Assembly (NCBI RefSeq): GCF_018449775.1
Contig: NZ_JAAVVB010000003.1
Span: forward strand, 620,001-684,000
Length of the DNA: 64,000 nt
Direction of reading: 5' to 3'
From: Mucilaginibacter sp. dw_454
GTDB taxonomy: Bacteria; Bacteroidota; Bacteroidia; Sphingobacteriales; Sphingobacteriaceae
Both the position numbers and the translations under genes were made by a program. Position 1 is the first letter of the stretch. Each line of letters begins with the position of its first letter. Below the pieces are notes generated by a model. It was not told the origin of the DNA. It searched no databases and saw only the letters and a list, made by a program, of their open reading frames with translations. Of this stretch, positions 14,453 to 24,500 are shown piece by piece.

Positions 14453-16651
14453 CTAATCAGCTTTGTTGCCCAGAGGAAGCATAAAACATAATTCAGTACC
14501 TGTACCCAACACGCTCCTGGCCCATATTTTACCGCCCTGGTTTTGAATCAGATCTTTACAAAATAACAAACCCATGCCGGTGCCTACTTCATTTTCTGTG
14601 CCTGCAGAACTGTTTACCTGACTTTTAAATAAGGTATTCAGATATTCGGCACTCATGCCTACACCATGATCTTTCAGGCAGAAAGCTATCCCCTCGTTTT
14701 CTATCCAGGATGATATTTCAATTGTGCCATCGCGGTTTGAGAATTTAATGGCATTGGTTAAAAAGTTATGAATAACAATACGCACCGAGTTAGGGTCGGC
14801 CAGTGCAATAGCATCCTGCGGAATATCTTGCTGTATAGTGAGATTTTTTTGCTGGATTTTATCTTCCAGGTGTTGTATTTCGCGACTGGTCAAGTCGGCC
14901 AATGAAAAGTTGACAGCTTTATTGTTGGTCCCATCAACCTGGCTGTTTATCCAGAACAACAGCGTATCCAAAAAGTCAGACGTGTTTTCCAACCTGTTGA
15001 ACACTTTAGGCGTCATCTCTATAAATTCTTCGCCGCTGATGCTCGCATCGGTCATCAGCGTAAATAAACCGCGCAATGTGCTAATAGGAGCCCGCAGATC
15101 ATGCGCCAACACGCCAATCAACCTGTCTTTTAATATATTAAGCTCATTTAGCTTTGCGGCCTGCGAATTTAGGTCTTCCTGCTGCTGGGTAATTTCTTGG
15201 TTCTTGCCTGCAAGCAATTTATTAATGCGTTGTTGCTTGATCTTGGCGTTATAGTAAATCAGAACAATAATAATCAGCACCAAAATGATTATCGCTGATA
15301 TAAGGTTCTCATTGCTTTGGTTGGCAATACGCGCTTTGTAAACTTCCTCTTTTTTATGCTGTCGATCCATCAACTCGTTTTGCTTTTTGGCAAATTCAAG
15401 CTCCAGGTTGTAAAATATGGCTTTATGAATGCTTTCGCTGTGTTTCAGATCGCTTCGCAAACCAGAAAACGCAACATGCTCTTTATAGGCTTCTTCAAAG
15501 CGCTTTAAACCGGCCAGCGCCATGCTGAGTTGCTGTGAGGCGTCAGTTTTTAAGATGAGGTTATTTAATTTAATGCCGGTATCTTCCGCCTTCACCGCAT
15601 AATTATAAGCTAACTGATATTTTTTATCCCAGTTATACACAACCGCAAGGCCTTGATAGGCATATGCCCTTACATAACTTGAGTTGCTTTGCTTCCCTAA
15701 TTTCAAAGATTCCTGCAAATAGTATATAGCGCTATCAGGACGTTTGATATAGTACTTATAAAGGCCCATATCGTAATAGACTAATGCAAGGCCTTCTTTA
15801 TCCTTCATATGGCGGAATATGCCGTGCGCCCGGTCGAGATAAGGCTTAGCACGCTTGTAATCTTTTTGCGTGATGTACAGATCACCAATATCCTGGCAAG
15901 CGGTACTAATACCCTGCTGATCTTCTTTTTTCTCCCAGATAACCAGTGCGCGGTTATAGTAGCTAAGTGCTTTCTGGTACATTTCCAGCTCCTGCATGAT
16001 CACGCCAATATTGCTGTATTTGTTGGCAGCGGCATCCTGATCGTTATGTTTAATGTTGATGAGCAGGGCCTTGAAATAATAGTCAAGCGCTTTGGAGAAA
16101 TCGCCTTTATTGTCGTAAGTGATACCCAATAGGTTGTATACTTCGCCTTCGTCAGCTTCGTCGGGTGTAATTACACACCAGGCCAGTGCTTTTTGGTAAT
16201 AGGCAATAGCAATATCATAATTACCCATAAAATCTTCTACACGGCCCAAACCGTTATAGCTATCGCTAATGCCTTTTTTGTTGTTTTGTTGCTGGTAGAT
16301 CTTTAATGCAGCATTATAATTTTTAATAGACTCCGGGTAGTTGCCGTTAAAAGTATTAACCGAGGCTATTTGCAAAGTGCCGTTAGCTATACCATTGGGA
16401 TAGTTGATTTTTTTAGAAAGATTGATTTCCAGTTTGCCGTAATATAAGGTGCTGTCCGGGTGCGATCCATAATAGCTGGCGGCAAGCTTGTTTATCTGTT
16501 TGATAGTGAACGTATCAGGCTTGCTGCCGGTTTTTTGGAGCGATGACATGACCAATTTCTTCAAACTGTCAGTGCCATGATCTTGTGGTTTGGCTGATAG
16601 ATTTAGGCCGTATAAATTAAAAAAAATAAATAGAAAGAAATAAGGGCGCAA
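14453..16651 (-). CDS. TPR-repeat sensor histidine kinase
   Basis: The 732-residue product begins with a signal-type hydrophobic stretch (FFLFIFFNLYGLNLSA). It then has about seven tetratricopeptide repeats (residues 60-410, for example SKALDYYFKALLINIKHND), a membrane helix near residues 458-476, and a coiled coil. A HisKA domain follows with His in VLAHDLRAPIST and a HATPase_c domain with N-box VIHNFLTNAIKFSN and G-box GTGMGLLFCKDL. The TPR region is presumably periplasmic. No receiver domain is attached and no partner regulator is adjacent, so the kinase is an orphan in this window. Cognate signal unknown. Confidence 0.9.
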   Translation of the reverse strand: MRPYFFLFIFFNLYGLNLSAKPQDHGTDSLKKLVMSSLQKTGSKPDTFTIKQINKLAASYYGSHPDSTLYYGKLEINLSKKINYPNGIANGTLQIASVNTFNGNYPESIKNYNAALKIYQQQNNKKGISDSYNGLGRVEDFMGNYDIAIAYYQKALAWCVITPDEADEGEVYNLLGITYDNKGDFSKALDYYFKALLINIKHNDQDAAANKYSNIGVIMQELEMYQKALSYYNRALVIWEKKEDQQGISTACQDIGDLYITQKDYKRAKPYLDRAHGIFRHMKDKEGLALVYYDMGLYKYYIKRPDSAIYYLQESLKLGKQSNSSYVRAYAYQGLAVVYNWDKKYQLAYNYAVKAEDTGIKLNNLILKTDASQQLSMALAGLKRFEEAYKEHVAFSGLRSDLKHSESIHKAIFYNLELEFAKKQNELMDRQHKKEEVYKARIANQSNENLISAIIILVLIIIVLIYYNAKIKQQRINKLLAGKNQEITQQQEDLNSQAAKLNELNILKDRLIGVLAHDLRAPISTLRGLFTLMTDASISGEEFIEMTPKVFNRLENTSDFLDTLLFWINSQVDGTNNKAVNFSLADLTSREIQHLEDKIQQKNLTIQQDIPQDAIALADPNSVRIVIHNFLTNAIKFSNRDGTIEISSWIENEGIAFCLKDHGVGMSAEYLNTLFKSQVNSSAGTENEVGTGMGLLFCKDLIQNQGGKIWARSVLGTGTELCFMLPLGNKAD

Positions 16652-16822
16652 GCTTATATTATTAATAGTTAATAACAGACATAAATGTATAACTTATTAT
16701 TTACTTCTATAAGCTATAAGAAAAGAAAAGCCCGATTAATTGCTTAACCAGGCTTTGTACGTATTAGTTAAAAAGGTGTTACTCTTTTTTAATAAATTTT
16801 ACTTGATGTGCTTTTTAAATTG

Positions 16823-17113
16823 CTAAACGTGCTCCAATTCACGAGCAAGTGTTAAATCGTATGTAGTTTGCAAACCTATCCAGTACTCAGCACTTATATC
16901 TAATATTTTCTCTAACCTCACCGCCAGGCGGGCGTTTATGTGGCGCTTGCCTCTAAATAATTCACTTAAATTACCGGGTAATAAACCAAGACCTTTTGCC
17001 AGTTCTGTTTTTTTTAATCCCCGCTCTTCAACTTCTTCCAATAAAAATTCACCCGGGTGAAAAGCTACTGGTGTTCTTAATGATACTCCGTTTTTATCAA
17101 CTATGTTCCCCAT
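16823..17113 (-). CDS. HigA-family antitoxin / XRE regulator
   Basis: This 96-residue protein has the HigA signature HPGEFLLEEVEERGLKKTELAKGLG followed by the recognition helix LLPGNLSELFRGKRHI and a conserved tail DISAEYWIGLQTTYDL. HigA proteins bind their promoter and neutralise a RelE-fold toxin. Here it is the third gene of a cassette, 14 bp after a YoeB-type toxin whose usual antitoxin-like partner lies upstream. It may be the regulator of a tripartite system or a second antitoxin. Confidence 0.88.
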   Translation of the reverse strand: MGNIVDKNGVSLRTPVAFHPGEFLLEEVEERGLKKTELAKGLGLLPGNLSELFRGKRHINARLAVRLEKILDISAEYWIGLQTTYDLTLARELEHV

Positions 17114-17127
17114 AACCTTGATGTAAG

Positions 17128-17409
17128 CTATTTATCTCCATAATGCCCTATTGCAGAAACTACGGTAACTGTTATGGTATTATTTTCTATTAGATAAACT
17201 AACCTATCTTTTTTATTGATGCGTCTTGACCAATAGCCGGCTAATTCAAATTTTAATCTTTCGGGTTTACCTGTGCCGGTTTCGGGATGTGTGTATAATT
17301 CGTCAATAATCTGCTCTACTTTTTTAATAGAAGCTTTATCGCCTGATTTCTGTATTGCTGATAAATCTTTCTGAGCATTTGGAGCGATAACTACTTTATA
17401 TTCTCCCAT
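17128..17409 (-). CDS. YoeB/Txe-type RelE-fold mRNA interferase toxin
   Basis: YoeB-type toxins cut mRNA at the ribosomal A site. The 93-residue product has the family layout: the basic start YKVVIAPNAQKDLSAIQKS, then GTGKPERLKFELAGYWSRRI and KKDRLVYLI, ending in IGHYGDK. Candidate catalytic residues are Glu50, Arg62/Arg63, Arg69, His89 and Tyr90, by analogy with YoeB Glu46, Arg65, His83 and Tyr84. Its start overlaps the upstream antitoxin gene by 19 bp and a HigA gene follows after 14 bp. Whether it is active must be tested. Confidence 0.88.
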   Translation of the reverse strand: MGEYKVVIAPNAQKDLSAIQKSGDKASIKKVEQIIDELYTHPETGTGKPERLKFELAGYWSRRINKKDRLVYLIENNTITVTVVSAIGHYGDK

Positions 17410-17600
17410 ATAGATTTGGAAGGATCAAGGGTAATAAAATTGCCATCGTCGACCTGCTTTTTACTGGCTTTTATCTTTTTTACAAAATCAGGGTTGTAAG
17501 GACTTTTAGTAGTTTCAAACTCAACCTTCAATGCTTTTGCAAAAGCCTTCAATGCCGAAAGTTGTTCATTGTTTTTAGGATGCATTATCACGGTTTCCAT
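17391..17600 (-). CDS. Small antitoxin-like protein (DUF2683-like)
   Basis: The 69-residue product begins METVIMHPKNNEQLSALKAFAKALKVEFE and ends in a flexible segment (FITLDPSKSIWENIK), a layout seen in small proteins encoded before YoeB/RelE toxins in Bacteroidota. The N-terminal part suits a dimer, and the C-terminal tail suits toxin wrapping. It is the first gene of the cassette and overlaps the toxin gene by 19 bp. A TAnnTTTG-like box (17605-17612) ends four bases before the ATG, so its mRNA may be leaderless. The antitoxin role is inferred from context. Confidence 0.7.
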   Translation of the reverse strand: METVIMHPKNNEQLSALKAFAKALKVEFETTKSPYNPDFVKKIKASKKQVDDGNFITLDPSKSIWENIK

Positions 17601-17616
17601 ATAACAAATTTAAACA

Positions 17617-17647
17617 AAAACTCCCGAACTTTTAGTTCAGGAGTTTT
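17617..17647 (-). terminator. Intrinsic terminator of glyS
   Basis: Fourteen-base arms with one mismatch (AAAACTCCCGAACT and AGTTCAGGAGTTTT), a three-base loop, and a T-run on the minus strand, 5 bp after the glyS stop. It overlaps the region just upstream of the toxin-antitoxin cassette. Confidence 0.85.
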
Positions 17648-17652
17648 ATCTG

Positions 17653-19134
17653 TTATTTCAACAAATTTTTCCAACTTACCAAATCGCCAATGATCTTGTC
17701 GAGATCGTCGGCAGCAACGCGTTCTTGTTTCATGCTATCGCGATGACGGATGGTAACGGTATTATCTTCCAGCGTCTGATGGTCTACAGTAATACAGAAC
17801 GGCGTACCAATAGCATCCTGACGACGATAGCGTTTACCTATAGCGTCTTTCTCTTCATATTGCAGGTTAAAATCAAGTTTCAACTTATCCATGATCTCGC
17901 GTGCTTTTTCGGGCAGACCGTCTTTTTTAATCAGCGGGAAAATAGCAGCCTTAACCGGAGCCAGGCAAGGGTGCAGGCGCAACACGGTACGGCTGTCTTG
18001 TTTCTCTTCGGTGCTCAAATCTTCTTCCTCGTAAGCGTTGATCATCGTCAGCAGAAACATACGGTCCAGACCGATTGATGTCTCTATAACATAAGGGATA
18101 TAGTTACCGTAAGGTTTCTCCGTCGCTGGGTCAACCTCCGGATCAAAATATTGCATTTTTTTACCCGAGAACTGCTGATGCTGGCTCAAGTCAAAATCGG
18201 TACGGCTATGGATACCTTCAACCTCCTTAAAGCCAAACGGAAATTCAAACTCAATATCATAAGCAGCGTCGGCATAATGGGCCAGCTTGGTATGTTCATG
18301 GTAACGATATTTAGCGGCATCGGTACCTAAAGCCAGGTGCCATTTTAAGCGCGCTGCTTTCCATTTTTCAAACCATTCTTTTTGCGTGCCGGGGCGTACA
18401 AAATATTGCATTTCCATTTGCTCAAACTCGCGCATACGGATAATGAATTGGCGGGCAATAACCTCATTGCGGAAAGCCTTACCAATTTGCGCAATACCAA
18501 ACGGAATTTTCATCCTGCCTGATTTTTGCACGTTCAGGTAGTTTACAAAAATACCCTGCGCGGTTTCGGGGCGAAGGTATACTACATCAGCATCGTCAGC
18601 TACAGCGCCCATTTGTGTGCTAAACATCAGGTTAAACTGGCGTACTTCGGTCCAGTTAGCGGTGCCGCTTAGCGGGCATTTAATATTATGTTCAATGATT
18701 AATTCGCGCAGGCGTGGCAGGTTCTCGGCTTTAAGAGCATTGTCCATTTCCACTTGCAACTCCTCTGCCTCATTGGTTTTACCTTCTTCGTCGTATTTGG
18801 CTATTTTATCTTCCAACAACTGATCTGCACGATAACGTTTTTTTGAATCTTTATTGTCAATCATCGGGTCGCTAAAGCCGTCAACGTGGCCGCTTGCTTT
18901 CCAGATCTTAGGGTGCATAAAAATAGCCGAATCAATACCAACAATGTTGTCATGCAATTGCACCATTGATTTCCACCAATAAGTTTTAAGGTTGTTTTTT
19001 AACTCGGCGCCAAATTGGCCGTAGTCGTAAACAGCGCTAAGGCCATCATAGATCTCGCTTGACGGGAACACAAAGCCATACTCTTTGGCGTGGGCTATAA
19101 CATTTTTAAACAATTCGTCGGTATTTTTGCTCAT
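17653..19134 (-). CDS. glyS: Glycine--tRNA ligase (single-chain type)
   Basis: This is a class II synthetase charging tRNA-Gly, of the eukaryote/archaea-like single-chain form (493 residues) and not the alpha/beta pair. Motif 1-like SGHVDGFSDPM, motif 2 with GKAFRNEVIARQFIIRMREFEQMEMQ (given here in part), the family insert MQYFVRPG, and motif 3 SIGLDRMFL are present, followed by an anticodon-binding domain (LAPVKAAIFPLIKKDGL...). A TATATTTG box (19143-19150, minus strand) lies 8 bp before the ATG. Confidence 0.96.
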   Translation of the reverse strand: MSKNTDELFKNVIAHAKEYGFVFPSSEIYDGLSAVYDYGQFGAELKNNLKTYWWKSMVQLHDNIVGIDSAIFMHPKIWKASGHVDGFSDPMIDNKDSKKRYRADQLLEDKIAKYDEEGKTNEAEELQVEMDNALKAENLPRLRELIIEHNIKCPLSGTANWTEVRQFNLMFSTQMGAVADDADVVYLRPETAQGIFVNYLNVQKSGRMKIPFGIAQIGKAFRNEVIARQFIIRMREFEQMEMQYFVRPGTQKEWFEKWKAARLKWHLALGTDAAKYRYHEHTKLAHYADAAYDIEFEFPFGFKEVEGIHSRTDFDLSQHQQFSGKKMQYFDPEVDPATEKPYGNYIPYVIETSIGLDRMFLLTMINAYEEEDLSTEEKQDSRTVLRLHPCLAPVKAAIFPLIKKDGLPEKAREIMDKLKLDFNLQYEEKDAIGKRYRRQDAIGTPFCITVDHQTLEDNTVTIRHRDSMKQERVAADDLDKIIGDLVSWKNLLK

Positions 19135-19194
19135 AATAGCGGCAAATATATAATTTTTGATTTTGGATAGGGAATAATTGTAGCAGTGTGGTTT

Positions 19195-19845
19195 TTACTT
19201 TCTTAACTCTCTTAAAGCATCGCCTGCAATCCACTTTGCCGCTTTATTATTTTGCAACAAAATCCGTTCAGCGCATTGTATAGCCAAAGGCTTGAGCGCG
19301 TCATTTCTTTTACCGATTTGGCGCAATGCCCAGTTCACCGCTTTCTTTACAAAGTTTCGGTCATCCCAGGCTTCGCGCTCTATAATAGGGAAGAAGCTAA
19401 TAAAAACATCGTCTGCTGCTTTCTTGCCATGCACCGCATATTCGGCCATTAAAACAAAGCCGGCGCGTTTGATAAATTCTTCTTTATGCGCACTAAACTC
19501 TATCGCCTTGTCAACCACATAAGATGTACGATCAAACAAGTTACCGCAAACCTGGTCGCATACATCCCAGGTGGCAAAATCTTTGGTCCAGCTATCAATT
19601 TGCTGAGGCGTAACCAGTGCCGGATCATCAATCATCGAAGCCAGGATGCGCGCCTCATGGATATCGGTATCCCATAAAGCCTGCGCCAGCTCGTGGTCCT
19701 TTTTGATCAATTTGGCGATCTTTCTTACCTCCGGAATTTTCACACCCAGCGCCTTTTCATTACTTACACCAAAACGCAACATACCGGCGTGATGTTTGGC
19801 ATCGGCTTTATCTTTGAGCAGGGTTATAACTTCTTGTACCTTCAT
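19195..19845 (-). CDS. DNA alkylation repair protein, AlkD-like
   Basis: AlkD is a HEAT-repeat DNA glycosylase that removes bulky alkylated bases. The 216-residue product has the family landmarks FGVSNEKALGVKIPEVRKIAK, EARILASMI, DSWTKDFATWDVCDQVCGNLF and the late FVKKAVNWALRQIGKRN. The WDVCDQ motif carries the Asp used by AlkD catalysis (the D of TWDxxD). Many Bacteroidota homologues are annotated only as DNA alkylation repair. It stands alone between glyS and an exported-protein gene. Confidence 0.9.
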   Translation of the reverse strand: MKVQEVITLLKDKADAKHHAGMLRFGVSNEKALGVKIPEVRKIAKLIKKDHELAQALWDTDIHEARILASMIDDPALVTPQQIDSWTKDFATWDVCDQVCGNLFDRTSYVVDKAIEFSAHKEEFIKRAGFVLMAEYAVHGKKAADDVFISFFPIIEREAWDDRNFVKKAVNWALRQIGKRNDALKPLAIQCAERILLQNNKAAKWIAGDALRELRK

Positions 19846-19933
19846 GTTGATATGTAGTGTGATAGAAAATTACCAAAATAAATGAACTTTACGTTAATAA
19901 TCATGTTTACTGAAAAGAATCACACCATTTATT

Positions 19934-20434
19934 ATGATCAAAACTTTATTTACTTTTTTGCCGATACTCGTGGCAACAACAACCTATGCACAGTCTGCAG
20001 CCGATACGGGTAAACATTCTCCGGTACGTACCTTAACTTATCAGCAATACGAGGGTTTGCTAAAAGGCGAGGCCGACGAAGATATGGCCCGCGTTGCCGA
20101 AATGAATCATTACCCGCTGCCCGAAAAGGTGCTGAAATACAAATATGAAATTGATTTGAGCCCCATCCAGGTTAAGAAGCTAACCGAAGCTAAAGATTAT
20201 CTGCATCGTCGCAGGTTACAGATTGGTGGCTCAATTATTGACACAGAACATCAGTTGGATAGCATGTTCAGGTATAACCATGTGCAAGACGGTAACTTGA
20301 TTTTTTACGCCAACCGTTACGGTTTATACCAGGGAGAGTTAAAAAATGCTTTTCTACAAGCTTGTTTATCAACCCGGAAGCTACTGTCAGACCAGCAAAT
20401 GGCCAAGTTTGAGAGCCTGCAAAAACGTAATTGA
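19934..20434 (+). CDS. Exported Spy/CpxP-like protein
   Basis: A clear signal peptide (MIKTLFTFLPILVATTTYAQ) is followed by a helical 145-residue mature region. The segments LSPIQVKKLTEAKDYLHRRR and LLSDQQMAKFESLQK resemble the LTxxQ repeats of Spy/CpxP periplasmic chaperones, here as two weak copies. Similarity is by pattern, not strong identity. The gene lies 48 bp before accA on the same strand and may be read with it, with no obvious functional link. Confidence 0.6.
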   Translation: MIKTLFTFLPILVATTTYAQSAADTGKHSPVRTLTYQQYEGLLKGEADEDMARVAEMNHYPLPEKVLKYKYEIDLSPIQVKKLTEAKDYLHRRRLQIGGSIIDTEHQLDSMFRYNHVQDGNLIFYANRYGLYQGELKNAFLQACLSTRKLLSDQQMAKFESLQKRN

Positions 20435-20482
20435 TGGATATGCCGTTTGATTTATTTAATTTAGCGGCCTCAATATTAAGAT

Positions 20483-21442
20483 ATGAAGATTACTTTCGAT
20501 TTTGAAAAACCCCTTGCCGACCTGATGAGCCAGATAGAAAAGGTGAAGCAGGTTGAGGACAAAAATAAGTTAGACATGTCTGCAACGGTGGCCGAGTTGG
20601 AAAGCAAATTGGAAAGCACCAAAAAAGAGATATACGGTAACCTTACCGGCTGGCAAAAAGTTCAAATTTCACGTCACCCGGAAAGACCATATACTTTACA
20701 ATATTTAGAGTTGATGTGCGACGATTTTATCGAGCTGCACGGCGACCGTACTGTTGGTGACGATAAAGCTATTATTGGCGGGTTTGGAACCTTAAATGGC
20801 GAAACCGTAATGTTTATTGGTCATCAAAAAGGCCGTAACACTAAAGATCGTCAGTACCGTAACTTCGGTATGGCTAATCCAGAGGGTTACCGTAAAGCTT
20901 TAAGACTGATGAGGCTGGCCGAAAAATTTGGCAAACCTGTGGTTACTTTAATTGACACCCCGGGAGCTTTCCCAGGTTTAGAAGCCGAAGAGCGTGGGCA
21001 AGGCGAAGCTATCGCCCGCAATCTTTTAGAAATGGCTGTTTTAAAAGTACCTATAATTTGTGTGGTGATAGGCGAGGGCGCGTCGGGCGGTGCTTTGGGC
21101 ATTGGTATTGGCGATAAAGTAATGATGCTGGATAACTCCTGGTATTCGGTTATATCGCCAGAGAATTGCTCGACCATCCTGTTTAAAACCTGGGAGCAAA
21201 AAGAGCGTGCGGCAGAGATGCTGAAGCTTACATCGACCGAGATGTATAAAAACAAGCTGATTGACGGCGTAATTAAAGAACCGCTTGGCGGCGCACATCA
21301 AGACCCGGTAGCTATGGCGTCTATCTTAAAAAAACAATTATTAAAAGATCTGAAAGTGCTAAAAGAGCGCGATGTTAACGAGTTGGTAACAGAGCGTATA
21401 GATAAATTCTGCTCAATGGGCGTAGTGCTTGAGAGCGAATAA
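20483..21442 (+). CDS. accA: Acetyl-CoA carboxylase carboxyltransferase subunit alpha
   Basis: AccA with AccD transfers the carboxyl group from biotin to acetyl-CoA, giving malonyl-CoA for fatty-acid synthesis. The 319-residue protein has the N-terminal helical region ([11 protein letters not shown]), the crotonase core motifs [25 protein letters not shown] (quoted in part by family) and [17 protein letters not shown] forming the oxyanion holes, and the usual C-terminal helices. A 26-bp perfect palindrome terminates it. accD is not in the window. Confidence 0.96.
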   Translation: MKITFDFEKPLADLMSQIEKVKQVEDKNKLDMSATVAELESKLESTKKEIYGNLTGWQKVQISRHPERPYTLQYLELMCDDFIELHGDRTVGDDKAIIGGFGTLNGETVMFIGHQKGRNTKDRQYRNFGMANPEGYRKALRLMRLAEKFGKPVVTLIDTPGAFPGLEAEERGQGEAIARNLLEMAVLKVPIICVVIGEGASGGALGIGIGDKVMMLDNSWYSVISPENCSTILFKTWEQKERAAEMLKLTSTEMYKNKLIDGVIKEPLGGAHQDPVAMASILKKQLLKDLKVLKERDVNELVTERIDKFCSMGVVLESE

Positions 21443-21475
21443 TCGACCTTGATTTTTAGGATTTAAGGATAACCC

Positions 21476-21532
21476 TGATACCAAATAAAAAAGGCTGCTA
21501 TTTTTTATAGCAGCCTTTTTTATTTGGTATCA
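21476..21532. terminator. Perfect 26-bp palindromic bidirectional terminator
   Basis: Arms at 21476-21501 and 21507-21532 are perfect complements with a five-T loop. The core is AAAAAAGGCTGCTAT and its complement, so both strands carry a T-run. It serves the convergent accA and GT117 genes. Confidence 0.92.
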
Positions 21533-21540
21533 CCACCAGC

Positions 21541-24500
21541 CTATTGCCGCATGGTTACGCCAAACTCTTTAACGTAATTGTCCAGTTTCGCTTTGTATTG
21601 ACTGCTTAGTGCTGTGCGGCCATTAGCTTTGGTTAAGCCTACCAGGCCATTGGTTAACGATATGCCAAATTGCACCTCGTTTTGCGCCATTGGTTGATTA
21701 TCTTTAAGCAAGCTGTAGTTATAATCAAGCGAGTTTGATAGGTAATCTTCAATTTGAACTACCATTTTATCAGCAAGTACGGTTTGCCCTAAACTGTAAG
21801 CCAACTGGGCCATGTAATATTTACGCACCGCAGTTTCCTGTACAGGGATAATATCCGGCATTACATCATTGTATTTATTCAAAATGTTTTTAGCCAGATC
21901 AGGGTGGCCTTCTTTTTGCAGGTTGCCTGCCAAATCCAAACAAATGCGGCCAATCATCGGGAAGAACTGGGTTAACGATTCATGATCTAAATAACTTGCG
22001 GTTTTAAAATTACCCCATTTAAACTTGTTCATGATGTTGTTGTACATTAACAAGCTGTTGGTTGCTTGAGATGAGCCGCTTTGCTCGCTTTCTGCTGCTA
22101 TAGCAGTGTCGGGTTTTAATGGCAACAAGCGGTAGGCAAAGCCTTCGTTATACATATACTTGGTCATACCCAACATATTGCTAGGCGGCGATGTTATAGT
22201 AAAGTAGATAGGACGCTTCCAGTTATTGTGCGCAATAACATCCATCATGGCCAGGTTATCCTTGGTGATCATATCATTCGGATAAGTAAATTCCATATCC
22301 GTAGTAATCTGACTTTTTTGAGCTGCAGGCAGCGTGCCGGTGCTAATCACAACGTCAGGGTTTACCGTCAATTTAAAGTTTTTTGTTGGCAGATAATTGA
22401 TTGAACTACCGTCTTGCATTGTAGCCAGCGCATCTTTATTGTCCGAAGTGATAAATTCAAATACATCTTTCAACTCTAATGGTCCCGGTATTTTGGCATC
22501 ATTATAAGGGATCATGTCGCGCGTGCCCAGCTTGTATTTACTGTCGTCCATGGTGAGTGGTAATGGTGCCGACTCATTCATTTTTTGCTTCATTTGTTTG
22601 ATGTACCAGTCTGTACCCAACAAGCTAAGATTCACAATACGCACATCCGGACGCACATTTTCTACCTCTTGTATGTACCAGAGCGGGTAAGTGTCATTGT
22701 CGCCATAAGTAAATAAAATGGCGTCTTTGGCGCATGAGTTTAAATAGTTATAGGCCATATCATGCGGTGTCATTTTAGTCGAGCGATCATGATCATCCCA
22801 TTCCTGGTTAGCCATTAAGATTGGCCCAACACTTAAACAAACTACGGTTGACAGGATGGCCGCATTAACCGCTTTCTCTTTTTTAGAAAGCAGATCAGCA
22901 ACGCAAAGCACCGCCAAGCCTATCCAAATGGCAAAGGCATAGAAGGAGCCAGCGTAGGCATAATCACGTTCGCGCGGTTGCAGTGGGTCCTGATTAAGGT
23001 AGAGCAGGATAGCGATACCGGTGAAGAAAAATAACACGGCAACCACACCGGCATCTTTCTGGTTCTTTTTAAAATGGAAGTAAAAGCCCAGCAAGCCTAA
23101 TATCAGCGGTAAAAAATACAGGCGGTTATAGGTTTTGCTTTTAGTTACCGAGTAGGGTAGTGTTTTCTTAAAGTTCCAGCCGCTTATCCAGTCGCCGTCA
23201 ACACCTTTAAGCTGGCCGTCCATTTCGTTGGCGCGGCCCACAAAGTTCCACAAAAAATAACGGGTATACATCTGATTAACCTGCCACGACAAAAAGAACG
23301 AAATATCATCGCCAAACGTAGGGCTGTCGTTTGGTCCTAAATGTTGCCAGTCGCGATAAAACTGTGCATGCCCCGGTTTGTCGCTAAACATACGCGGGAA
23401 AATGGTATTGCGGTCGTAAATAACGGTTTGCTTTTTACCAGTGATCTCATATTTAGTATCGCCTTTGCGGTACATGTTGGCGCCGTCGGTTTGGTCAATC
23501 GGTTTTGAATCAAAGAATTGCCCGTACAACAATGGCGTATCGCCATACTGGTCGCGGTTAAGATAACCGTTTAACGAAAACGCGTCCTGCGGATTGCTAT
23601 TATTTAAATTAGTGCCGGCTTTAGCGCGGATGACAATCATCACGAAAGAGCTGTAGCCAAATAAAATAAAGGCGGTACAGACCAAAAAGCTGTTTAGCGC
23701 AAAGCGCTTTTCGCGGATCTTGACAACGTATTCTAATAAAGCGACGATAGCTGCACCGGCTATAAATCCCGCTATGCCGCCGCTGATAGTCAGTGTCAAT
23801 ACAAAGCAAATTGCCGCCGCTATGATGATGCTTTTTGCAGGTTTAATAGTATAAATAATACCCAATACGATGGTGCCGAACAGCAACAGGAAGAAGGCGA
23901 TAGCGCCACTACCAAAACCCAAACCGAAGGTATTTACAAATAATAAGTCTGAAAATGCAGCGCCTTTTACAGTGTATTGAATAATACCCCATAACACAGC
24001 TGCCAATACCACTACACCTGTTAAAAATGCTTTAATGGTACCCCAGGCGCTAACTTTGTTTGATTTACGGAAGTATATAACCAATGCAATAGCCGGAATA
24101 ACCAGCAAGTTTAGCAGGTGGATACCTATAGAAAGCCCCATTACATAGGCAATGAAAATTATCCAGCGGTCGGCATGGGGTTCGTCGGCATGGGCATCCC
24201 ATTTTAATATCGCCCAAAAAACAATGGCGGTACACAAAGATGATTGCGCGTAAACTTCCGACTCGACAGCCGAGAACCAAAACGTATCAGACCAGGCATA
24301 CGCTAACGCCCCCACTAAACCCGAGCCAATGATAAGGATGATGTTGGTTAGATGCAGATCTTCTTCTTTTTTAACTAAAATCTTTTTGGCTAGGGCGGTG
24401 ATGGTCCAGAACAGCAGCATGATGGTGGCGCCGCTGGCCAATGCCGATGCAACGTTGGTCCAGTAAGCTACTTTGGTAACGTTACCAAATGATAGGAGCG

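Noticed and set aside
16823-17409. Plain two-gene HigBA module
   Set aside because: The toxin matches YoeB/Txe better than HigB, and a third small gene overlaps the toxin start. The three-gene reading explains the data better.
17725-18078. 117-codon plus-strand frame within glyS
   Set aside because: Antisense shadow of glycine--tRNA ligase.
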